Origin: JAEUMD01 sp937950105 | GTDB taxonomy: Bacteria; Pseudomonadota; Alphaproteobacteria; Rhizobiales; Hyphomicrobiaceae | DNA length: 64,000 nt | Assembly (NCBI GenBank): GCA_036821845.1 | Contig: DAISIT010000004.1 | Coordinates: 24,288-88,287, forward strand | Reading direction: 5' to 3' | Shown: positions 53,332 through 60,520 of the stretch, piece after piece | How positions within the stretch are numbered: position 1 is the first letter of the stretch | Layout: each line of letters opens with the position of its first letter | The notes under the pieces: model-generated | The model's input: the letters and a program-made list of their open reading frames with translations, nothing else | Told to the model about the DNA's origin: nothing | Database searches by the model: none | Program-made: the position numbers and the translations under genes

Positions 53332-53748
53332 ATGGCCTCTATGATCCGTCTCGTCTACGTCAGTACCGCTGCTGCGAACCTGTCCGAGAGCGACCTCGAT
53401 GATCTGCTGCGGGAGGCGGTGGCACGCAATGCCGGCCTGGGCGTTACCGGTCTGCTGGTCTACAACGGACGCAATTTCATGCAGGCCCTGGAGGGCGCGC
53501 CGGATGCGGTGCTCGATCTGATGACGTCGATTTCCGGGGACCACCGCCACAGCGGTGTCATCGTCATCTCTCGCGAGCAGGTCGCCGAGCGCGCGTTCCC
53601 TGACTGGTCGATGAAACTGACGCAGACGGAACGCGCCCAAGGCCGACCGGAAAACCTGTTGCTCACCAACGGCATCGATTACAGCATTGTCGCCACCATG
53701 CCGCCGAACCTTGCGACGCTGTTCACGAACTTCAACACCTTGCAGTAG
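53332..53748 (+). CDS. Stand-alone BLUF-domain blue-light photoreceptor
   Basis: The 138-residue protein is a single BLUF domain that binds FAD and senses blue light. The key residues are all present: Tyr9 (IRLVYVST), Asn33 (ARNAGLGVTG), Gln51 (NFMQALEG) and Trp92 (FPDWSM). After about residue 100 there is a short helical cap but no output domain, so it must signal through a partner protein. Start ATG 53332, or 53341. It is next to the heat-shock operon and ppk2, with no obvious partner gene adjacent. Confidence 0.92.
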   Translation: MASMIRLVYVSTAAANLSESDLDDLLREAVARNAGLGVTGLLVYNGRNFMQALEGAPDAVLDLMTSISGDHRHSGVIVISREQVAERAFPDWSMKLTQTERAQGRPENLLLTNGIDYSIVATMPPNLATLFTNFNTLQ

Positions 53749-53964
53749 GCCGCATCGAGGCCGGGCGGCGCTGGGCGGTTCTAGTGCGCCCGATCGTGCC
53801 GGTTTACCGGTCGCGGCGAATCCGTCCCGCCTTGATCTCGATCAGACGTGATCGGTAAAAGCTGCTGTCATAATCCCGTCATGCGAGATCGAGCCGGGCA
53901 TCGCCAGTCACGCGATGCCCGCCATGTTCGGTCGTGCCCAAAAACGCCGTGAGGAGCCCCCCCC

Positions 53965-55047
53965 ATGACAACCGAAAAGAAGCCGGCCGCTGTGAGCGCC
54001 GCAGCGAAGCCGCCCAGCATCGCTGCCGCATCGAAGCCGGCCAGCGCCGAGGCGCCTCCGCCCGCCGCCGCAGCAGTCGCTATCGCTCCGGACGCCAATC
54101 TCGTCGGCCAGCCCACCTTGCCGAATGCCGCCGCAGCCGAATCCCGACAGAGCAAGGCGCACAAGCTCGCCGAGATGCGCCACAGCCCGGACGAGATCCG
54201 CCGCGCCTTCGAAAGCGGCAAGTATCCCTATGACACGCGCCTGCGCACCAGGGAGTACGAGGAGCACGTCATCCCGTTGCAGACCGAGTTGCTCAAGGTG
54301 CAAGCTTGGGTGAAGCAGACCGGCGAGCGCATCGTGATGATTTTCGAGGGACGCGACGCGGCCGGCAAGGGCGGCACCATCAAGCGCTTCACCGAGCACC
54401 TCAACCCGCGCGGCGCCCGCGTCGTCGCGCTGGAGAAGCCGACCGAGCGCGAGAAGACGCAATGGTACTTCCAGCGCTACATCAACCACCTGCCGTCCGG
54501 CGGCGAGATCGTGTTCTTCGACCGCTCCTGGTACAACCGCGCCGGCGTCGAGCGCGTGATGAACTTCTGCACCGCCAACGAATATCTCGAGTTCATGCGC
54601 GAGTGCCCCGACATCGAGCGCATGCTCGTGCGCTCCGGCATCCGCCTCTACAAGTACTGGTTCTCGGTCACGCGCGAGGAGCAGGCGCGCCGCTTCGCCT
54701 CGCGCGCGCACGATCCGCTGAAGCAGTGGAAGCTGTCGCCGATCGACAAGGCCTCGCTCGACAAGTGGGACGCCTATACGGAAGCCAAGGAGGCGATGTT
54801 CTTCTATACCGACACCGCCGACGCGCCGTGGACCATCGTCAAGTCCGACGACAAGAAGCGGGCACGCCTCAACTGCATGCAGCACTTCCTGTCGACGCTG
54901 GACTACCCGGACAAGGATCGCCACGTCGTGCGCGGTCCCGATCCGCTGATCGTCGGCTCCTCGGCGCACGTCATCGGCCGCGACGAGCACATCCTCGGCA
55001 AGGTGCTGCATCCCGAGAAGCGCCGCTCCGGCAACGGCAAGGACTAG
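53965..55047 (+). CDS. ppk2: Polyphosphate kinase 2
   Basis: The 360-residue enzyme moves phosphate between polyphosphate and a nucleotide. The Walker A loop is FEGRDAAGKGGTIK (127-140) and the Walker B/lid FFDRSWYNRAGVE (184-196); the KYWFSVTREEQARRF segment follows. The first 65 residues are an Ala/Pro/Lys-rich disordered extension. Class I PPK2 is likely from the domain layout, so making GTP or ATP from polyphosphate is the expected role. A GAGGAG stretch lies before the ATG. Confidence 0.95.
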   Translation: MTTEKKPAAVSAAAKPPSIAAASKPASAEAPPPAAAAVAIAPDANLVGQPTLPNAAAAESRQSKAHKLAEMRHSPDEIRRAFESGKYPYDTRLRTREYEEHVIPLQTELLKVQAWVKQTGERIVMIFEGRDAAGKGGTIKRFTEHLNPRGARVVALEKPTEREKTQWYFQRYINHLPSGGEIVFFDRSWYNRAGVERVMNFCTANEYLEFMRECPDIERMLVRSGIRLYKYWFSVTREEQARRFASRAHDPLKQWKLSPIDKASLDKWDAYTEAKEAMFFYTDTADAPWTIVKSDDKKRARLNCMQHFLSTLDYPDKDRHVVRGPDPLIVGSSAHVIGRDEHILGKVLHPEKRRSGNGKD

Positions 55048-55168
55048 CGAGCGTCGGCAGCGCGACGGGCCGCAGGCGAAGTGTCGCGTTTATCCCGCGC
55101 ACATTCCGTGCTGCCTTGTCGCCCGCTGGCGCAAGTGCCGGCCTGACAACTGGCGGAAGGCCTTACAC

Positions 55169-55570
55169 ATGGCGGATGCGGCCGGCATCACCCAGATTTC
55201 GCTCTATCAGATGCTCGGTGGCGAGGCCCCGCTGCGGCGGCTGACACGGCGCATGTACGAACTGATGGCGACGCTGCCCGAGGCGAAGGCGGCGCGCGAT
55301 GTCCACCCGCCGGACCTCGCCAACAGCGAGCAGAAGTTCTTCGAGTTCATGAGCGGCTGGCTCGGCGGGCCGCAGTTGTTCGTCGAGCGGCACGGGGCCC
55401 CGATGCTGCGGCGGCGCCATTTTGTCGCGAAGATCGGTGAGGCCGAGCGCGACGCATGGCTGCTCTGTTTCGAGCGCGCGCTCGACGAGACGGTTGCCGA
55501 TGCACGGCTGCGCGAAACGCTGCGCGAGCCGATCCGCCGCCTCGCCGACCACATGCAGAACGTCGGTTGA
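55169..55570 (+). CDS. Group II truncated haemoglobin
   Basis: The 133-residue globin is of the trHbO group: WLGGPQLFVERHGAPMLRRRHF with the proximal His84, and the conserved Trp97 (ERDAWL) near the distal pocket; Tyr30 is the likely B10 residue. Such globins bind oxygen or nitric oxide and are linked to oxidative and nitrosative stress. GGAAGG precedes the ATG at 55169. It lies 76 bases before the oxidoreductase gene, with an operator between. Confidence 0.92.
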   Translation: MADAAGITQISLYQMLGGEAPLRRLTRRMYELMATLPEAKAARDVHPPDLANSEQKFFEFMSGWLGGPQLFVERHGAPMLRRRHFVAKIGEAERDAWLLCFERALDETVADARLRETLREPIRRLADHMQNVG

Positions 55571-55589
55571 CTTTCGTCCGTCGAGCGAC

Positions 55590-55625
55590 GACTTGCACCC
55601 GTGACTTGCACCCGTAGTGCAAGTC
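55590..55625. promoter_or_regulatory. Three-half-site operator before the Old Yellow Enzyme gene
   Basis: GACTTGCACCCGT occurs twice in direct tandem (55590-55602 and 55603-55615), and the second copy forms a perfect palindrome with the following GTGCAAGTC: GACTTGCAC-N5-GTGCAAGTC at 55603-55625. The cluster ends 20 bases before the start codon, in the place of a repressor site. The regulator is unknown and is not encoded next to it. Confidence 0.75.
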
Positions 55626-55645
55626 CCTTTCCGACCGGAGCCCCC

Positions 55646-56737
55646 ATGCAACTCGAAACCTCCCGGCGTCTGTTCGAGCCCGTGCGGCTCGGCGCCATCG
55701 ACCTCAAGAACCGCATCGTCATGGCGCCGCTGACGCGCTCGCGCGCAAGCGACATGGGCGTGCCTGCGGACTTCGCCGCCGACTATTATGCGCAGCGGGC
55801 GAGTGCCGGCCTCATTATCACCGAGGCTACGCAGGTGTCGTTCGAAGGCATGGGCTATCCGCGCACGTCGGGCATCCACGATGCAGCGCAGATCGCGGCG
55901 TGGCGCCGAATCGTCGAGGCAGTGCACGCGAAAGGCGGCAAGATCGTCGTGCAGCTCTGGCACGTCGGCCGCATTGCCGGCGCGCTCAATCGCGGCGTCG
56001 CGGCGGACGTGGTGGCGCCGAGCGCGGTGCGCGCGCCGGGCAAGATGTACACCGACAAGGCCGGCATGCAGGATCACGACATGCCGCGGGCTCTTGAAAC
56101 CGACGAGATCGCCCGCATTGCGCGGGAGTTCGCCGACGCGGCCCGCAACGCCATGGCCGCCGGCTTCGATGGTGTCGAGGTGCATTCGGCGAATGGCTAT
56201 CTGCTGCACCAGTTCCTGTCGTCGAACGTCAACCGGCGCGACGACCGCTACGGCGGCTCGATCGACAACCGCATGCGTATGCCGCTCGAGGTGCTCGACG
56301 CCGTCGTCGCGGCGGTCGGGGCGGAGCGCACCGGTATCCGCGTCAGCCCGGGGCACACCTTCAACGACATCGTCGAGGACGACGTGGAGGCGCTCTACCC
56401 GCGCTACTATGCCGAGATCGACAAGCGCAATCTGGCGTACCTGCACGTCATGCGGCCGTTCGCCAATCAGACGGACATCGACCTCGTCGCCATGGCCAAC
56501 GCCAGCTACTCCGGCAACCTGATCGTCTGCGGCGGCTATGATCGCGAGAGTGCGGCCGCGGTGCTCGCTCACGAGCAGGCGAGCGCTGTCGCCTTCGGGC
56601 GGATGTTCATTTCCAATCCGGACCTCGTCGAGCGCATCCGCCGCGGCGCAGACCTGACTGAGCCGCATCAGCCGACGTTCTATACGCCGGGCCGCAAGGG
56701 CTACACCGATTACCCTGAACTCGGCACTCGGGCCTGA
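55646..56737 (+). CDS. Old Yellow Enzyme family NADH:flavin oxidoreductase
   Basis: The 363-residue FMN enzyme reduces activated alkenes or nitro compounds with NAD(P)H. It has KNRIVMAPLTRSRA at the FMN site, QLWHVGRIA, EVHSANGYLLHQFLSSNVN with the His-Asn substrate pair, RYGGSIDNRMR, and the FMN phosphate loop VAFGRMFISNPDL. It is of the NemA/OPR branch. GGAG precedes the ATG at 55646. The operator just upstream suggests induction by an electrophile or other toxic compound. Confidence 0.94.
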   Translation: MQLETSRRLFEPVRLGAIDLKNRIVMAPLTRSRASDMGVPADFAADYYAQRASAGLIITEATQVSFEGMGYPRTSGIHDAAQIAAWRRIVEAVHAKGGKIVVQLWHVGRIAGALNRGVAADVVAPSAVRAPGKMYTDKAGMQDHDMPRALETDEIARIAREFADAARNAMAAGFDGVEVHSANGYLLHQFLSSNVNRRDDRYGGSIDNRMRMPLEVLDAVVAAVGAERTGIRVSPGHTFNDIVEDDVEALYPRYYAEIDKRNLAYLHVMRPFANQTDIDLVAMANASYSGNLIVCGGYDRESAAAVLAHEQASAVAFGRMFISNPDLVERIRRGADLTEPHQPTFYTPGRKGYTDYPELGTRA

Positions 56738-56787
56738 GGACGGGCGGCGCAGCGAAGCTGCTGCGCCGTTCGTCGCGACAAGTCGCG

Positions 56788-57795
56788 CTACTTTGCGCGA
56801 CGCGACAGCGAGATGGCGTAGGCCGGGGAGCGGATCGCGAACAGCGAATCGTCCTTCGGCCCGGCGATACCGTCGGCGAGCTGCGTCGGATCGAAAATGC
56901 CGCTATCGCAGGTCGCGTTGTCCTCGATCTTCGCCACGGCGAGGCTGCCGAGCTTGACGCTCTTGCGGCTCTCCTCCGGCCACATCGCGGTGGCGTCGTT
57001 GGTCGGATCGCCGGCCTCGCCGAGGATCGCGACGAGATCGAAGCTCGCCGGTCCCTTGGCAAGGCGTTCGCCGAGTTCCGCGCCGAGGAAGTCGGCCGGT
57101 TTGGCCTTTGCTTCGTCGTCACTGAGGCCAGCCTCGCCGCTGGCCGGCACGAGCTTCAACTTGGCGACCCGGCTTTCGCCCTTGGAGTTTGTGAGGGTAA
57201 AGGCGTGCACACCCCAGTAGTTGACGCCCGCGTAGCTGGCCGGGACCGGCCGGTCCGCCAGCCATTTGCCCTGCCGCGTGGTTTCCGGATTGGCCTCGGC
57301 GAACGCCTTGATCCTGGCGGGATCAGGCTTCCCGTCGGCGCCCGGCAGGCGGGCTTCGAGGAAGGCCAGGAACTGCGCCGGGTTCTTGGCGAACTGCACC
57401 GGCGTGTTGAGGAACGCGAAGCCTGAGGGTGCCTTGCCGCCGTCGTCGAGGCGGAAGGCGAAGCCGCGCGGTGCAGCCTTGGCGTGGTCCGGAGCCTTGG
57501 GGTTGCCACCGCCGATCGAGAAGCGCCCGAGCACGGGGGCAGTTTTCGTCAGGCTTTCCGATTTCGTCAGCACCGCCGCGTCCGCCGCTGGCGTGAACGT
57601 GCCTTTGACGCAGATACCTTTGGCATGGCTGGAGCGGACCTGATGTTTGCCAAAAATCGCATTGAGCGTGTCGATGATCTTTTCCGGGTCGGTCTCGGGC
57701 TCGGCGGCCGATACGCCTGGCGCGGCCAGCAGACTGACGGCGGCGAAGGTCGCCACGATCGCCTGCTTCAGAGTATCAGGTCTTTGCGAACACAT
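56788..57795 (-). CDS. Periplasmic catalase-family haem peroxidase (SrpA-like)
   Basis: The 335-residue protein has a signal peptide (IVATFAAVSLLAAPGVSA, cut near residue 30) and a shortened catalase fold: active-site His57 in RSSHAKGICVKGTF, GRFSIGGGNPKAPDHAKA, GFAFRLDD, and the haem-ligand Tyr in RSPAYAISLSRR at the end. It is much shorter than true catalases, so peroxidase activity with an organic donor is more likely. AGGAG before the ATG at 57795 supports the start. Convergent with the Old Yellow Enzyme gene. Confidence 0.88.
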   Translation of the reverse strand: MCSQRPDTLKQAIVATFAAVSLLAAPGVSAAEPETDPEKIIDTLNAIFGKHQVRSSHAKGICVKGTFTPAADAAVLTKSESLTKTAPVLGRFSIGGGNPKAPDHAKAAPRGFAFRLDDGGKAPSGFAFLNTPVQFAKNPAQFLAFLEARLPGADGKPDPARIKAFAEANPETTRQGKWLADRPVPASYAGVNYWGVHAFTLTNSKGESRVAKLKLVPASGEAGLSDDEAKAKPADFLGAELGERLAKGPASFDLVAILGEAGDPTNDATAMWPEESRKSVKLGSLAVAKIEDNATCDSGIFDPTQLADGIAGPKDDSLFAIRSPAYAISLSRRAK

Positions 57796-57927
57796 CGGCG
57801 GATTCTCCTGCTGTGAAGGGACAGCGGGATGTTCGCACGCTCGCGCGCGCCTGGACCAGTCAAGTTGGCGTGTGAAAGAGTGCAGCGCCGGGCGCCCGAT
57901 CGCCCGGCCAGGTCGAACAATCCCGGC

Positions 57928-58680
57928 TCAGCAGCCGCGGCTGGCGACGCCTTCGGCGTCGAACACGTGTCCGGTGAGCTGGCGGCCCTTGCGGCTGGCG
58001 AGATAGAGCGCGAGCGCGGCGACATCCTGGCCCGACGACAGGCAGGCGCCACCCTGCGCGGCTTCGAGCAGACCGCGCGGCCCGATGGCGTTGATGCGGA
58101 TGGTCTTGTCCGCCCAGGCTTCCGCCTCGCGCCGCGTAATCGTGGCGAGCGCCGTGCGCAGGAGACCGGCAAGCGCCATTTCGGCATCGGTTTCCGGCGC
58201 CGCCATGCAGACGACGTTGAGCACGAGGCCCTCGGTCATGGTCAGACGCATGCGATTGGCGATGACGCGCGTCATCAGCGTCGATGGCAGCAGCAGCTCG
58301 GAGACGAGATCCTCGATGGCCTCGAGCGAGGTGCGGCCCTGAAGCTGCTCGCGCGTCACTTCGATCAGGTTGATGGCCACGTCGAGACCGCCGAAGCTCT
58401 GACCCGGGCCCTGCGCGAAGCGGACCGCCTCGTTGCCGTCGGCGAGCGATTGCGTGAACAGCTGCAGCTCGCTGGCGCTCTCGGCAACCAGCGCGGCGAG
58501 CGTCGTCATCTCGGGCGAGTCTTCGGCCGTCTGCAGCACCAGCCGACATTTGTGATCGGCGAGTCCGCGCGCGACATCGACGCCGGCCGCCGACGAAAGC
58601 CCAGTGACGAGGACGCGCAGGCCAGCCAGCTCCGCGTAGACGGGAACGCCGGGGGCATGCGTGACAACGCTCATATACAT
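57928..58680 (-). CDS. Short-chain dehydrogenase/reductase fold protein, catalytic residues lost
   Basis: The 250-residue protein has an SDR-type Rossmann start (LRVLVTGLSSAAGVDVARGL) and the RINAIGPRG and LTGHVFDAEG segments of classical SDRs. However, the catalytic Tyr-x-x-x-Lys is missing: where YSASKAA-like sequence is expected it reads MALAGLLRTALA, and the Ser is in a VCMAAP context. The nucleotide loop also departs from TGxxxGIG. It is probably a non-enzymatic SDR relative. GGAGAGAG precedes the ATG at 58680. Divergent from the aminotransferase gene. Confidence 0.8.
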   Translation of the reverse strand: MYMSVVTHAPGVPVYAELAGLRVLVTGLSSAAGVDVARGLADHKCRLVLQTAEDSPEMTTLAALVAESASELQLFTQSLADGNEAVRFAQGPGQSFGGLDVAINLIEVTREQLQGRTSLEAIEDLVSELLLPSTLMTRVIANRMRLTMTEGLVLNVVCMAAPETDAEMALAGLLRTALATITRREAEAWADKTIRINAIGPRGLLEAAQGGACLSSGQDVAALALYLASRKGRQLTGHVFDAEGVASRGC

Positions 58681-58772
58681 CGGGCTCTCTCCTTCGCTTA
58701 CGCCAGGGACTAGAGAAAGGCGGCCCGGCAGGAGTGATACCACGCCGATTCGCCTAACGAGAGCTAAACAAG

Positions 58773-58786
58773 ACCCCGATCGGGGT
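58773..58786. promoter_or_regulatory. Perfect palindrome in a divergent intergenic region
   Basis: ACCCCGATCGGGGT is a perfect 14-base palindrome between the divergent SDR-like and aminotransferase genes, 93 bases from one and 164 from the other. It could be an operator for either gene. No regulator gene is adjacent. Confidence 0.35.
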
Positions 58787-58949
58787 TTGCCCTTGACGGT
58801 GTTGCGGCCAAACCGCGGCGGCCAGCAAAATCGCGCAGTCATCCACCGGAAGCGGTTGTTCTCCACAGGCGAGGCAGGCCGGAGGGCGAGGTTTCGCGTC
58901 GAACACGCGGCTGTTAGCGTCAGGGCGAGCATCCAGCAGGAGAAGACCC

Positions 58950-60278
58950 ATGGCCGCGAACGACATCTCGACGAATGCGCTGGCGCCCTACTGGATGCCC
59001 TTCACCGCCAATCGCGCCTTCAAGGCGCGCCCGCGCCTGTTCGCCTCGGCCGACGGGCTCTATTTCCGCACGCCGGAGGGCCGGCGCGTCATCGACGCGA
59101 CCTCCGGCCTCTACTGCGTCAACGCCGGCCACTGCCAGCCGCGCATCGTTGCCGCCATCCAGGAAGCAGCCGGGCGGCTCGATTATTCGCCGGCCTTTCA
59201 GTTCGCACACCCGCAGGCGTTCGATCTCGCGGCGCGGCTGGCGGCGCTGGCGCCGGGCGATCTCGATCACGTCTTCTTCGCGTCTTCGGGCAGCGAGGCG
59301 ATCGACACGGCAATGAAGCTCGCATTGAGCTACCACCGGCTGCGCGGCGAGGGACACCGCACGCGCTTCATCGGCCGCGAGCGAGGCTATCACGGCGTCG
59401 GCTTCGGCGGTATTTCGGTCGGCGGGATGCCGGCCAACCGCAAGATGTACGGCGCCATGCTGGGCGGCGTGGATCATCTGGCGACCACCTACAACCGGGA
59501 GCGTCAGGCGTTCTCGGCCGGCGAGCCGGAGTGGGGCGCTGAATTGGCCGAGGAACTGAACCGCATTCTCGCCCTGCACGATCCCTCGACCGTGGCGGCG
59601 GTGGTGGTGGAGCCGGTCGCAGGCTCGACGGGCTGCATCCCGCCGCCGAAGGGCTATCTGGAACGGCTCCGCGAGATCACCACGCAACACGGCATCCTGC
59701 TCATCCTCGACGAGGTGATCACCGCGTTCGGCCGGCTCGGTCACGGCTTCGCGGCGGATCGCTACGGCATCGTGCCGGACATGATCACGTTCGCGAAAGG
59801 CGTCACCAACGGCGCGGTGCCGCTGTCCGGCGTGATGATACGCAAGGGCATACACGACGCGCATATGACCGGCCCGGAGCACCTGCCGGAGTTGTTCCAC
59901 GGCTATACATATTCCGCGCACCCGCTGGCGGTGGCGGCTGCTCTCGCCACGCTCGACGTCCACCGCGATCTCGACCTCGCGAAGCGCGCGGCGGCCATGG
60001 AGCGGGATTTCGCGAACCTCATGCTCGGTTTGCGCGAGGGCCCGAACGTGGCCGACATCCGCCCGATCGGTCTGATGTGCGGCATCGATCTGGCCCCGCG
60101 CGCGGACGGGCCGGGCAAGCGCGGCTACGAGGTGATGGAGCGCGCCTACCACGAGCACGATCTCTACATCCGCGTCGTCGCCGATACGCTGGTGGTGGCG
60201 CCGCCGCTGGTCGCGACGGTGAGCGAACTTGACGAGATCCGCGGCAGGATCGCCGCCGTGCTCTCAGCCGTCGGTTGA
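58950..60278 (+). CDS. Omega-amino acid:pyruvate aminotransferase (class III)
   Basis: The 442-residue PLP enzyme moves an amino group from beta-alanine or another omega-amino acid to pyruvate. It starts with YWMPFTANRAFKARPRLF, typical of this branch; it has DATSGLYCVNAGHCQP, FFASSGSEAIDTAMKLAL, LILDEVITAFGRLG and the PLP-binding Lys in ITFAKGVTNGAVPLSGV, with GYTYSAHPLA near the end. The AGGAG before the ATG at 58950 supports the start. It often pairs with methylmalonate-semialdehyde dehydrogenase, which is not here. Confidence 0.92.
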   Translation: MAANDISTNALAPYWMPFTANRAFKARPRLFASADGLYFRTPEGRRVIDATSGLYCVNAGHCQPRIVAAIQEAAGRLDYSPAFQFAHPQAFDLAARLAALAPGDLDHVFFASSGSEAIDTAMKLALSYHRLRGEGHRTRFIGRERGYHGVGFGGISVGGMPANRKMYGAMLGGVDHLATTYNRERQAFSAGEPEWGAELAEELNRILALHDPSTVAAVVVEPVAGSTGCIPPPKGYLERLREITTQHGILLILDEVITAFGRLGHGFAADRYGIVPDMITFAKGVTNGAVPLSGVMIRKGIHDAHMTGPEHLPELFHGYTYSAHPLAVAAALATLDVHRDLDLAKRAAAMERDFANLMLGLREGPNVADIRPIGLMCGIDLAPRADGPGKRGYEVMERAYHEHDLYIRVVADTLVVAPPLVATVSELDEIRGRIAAVLSAVG

Positions 60279-60520
60279 GCTTCGATCGGCATCCGTGAGC
60301 CACAGCCGCCGCCTGTCGGCAGCTGCCGCAACATTCGGTGCCGATATGCAACAATCGCCGTACTCATAAGGAAAGCGCGCGCAGTTTCCTGGTGAAAGCG
60401 CGCACGCTCGCGTTGCAGCGGCGGCACCGGGTCCGAACACTGGAACGAGACGAGAATCGATCGATCGGTAGGCGGAGGTTGTTTTCCGCGCCGGTCGGTC
60501 CCAGTCGAACGGAACCGGTG

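Noticed and set aside
56744..56775. Hairpin between the Old Yellow Enzyme and catalase-like genes
   Set aside because: The stem (GGCGCAGC/GCTGCTGCGCC) needs a bulge and has no T-run; too weak to list as a terminator.
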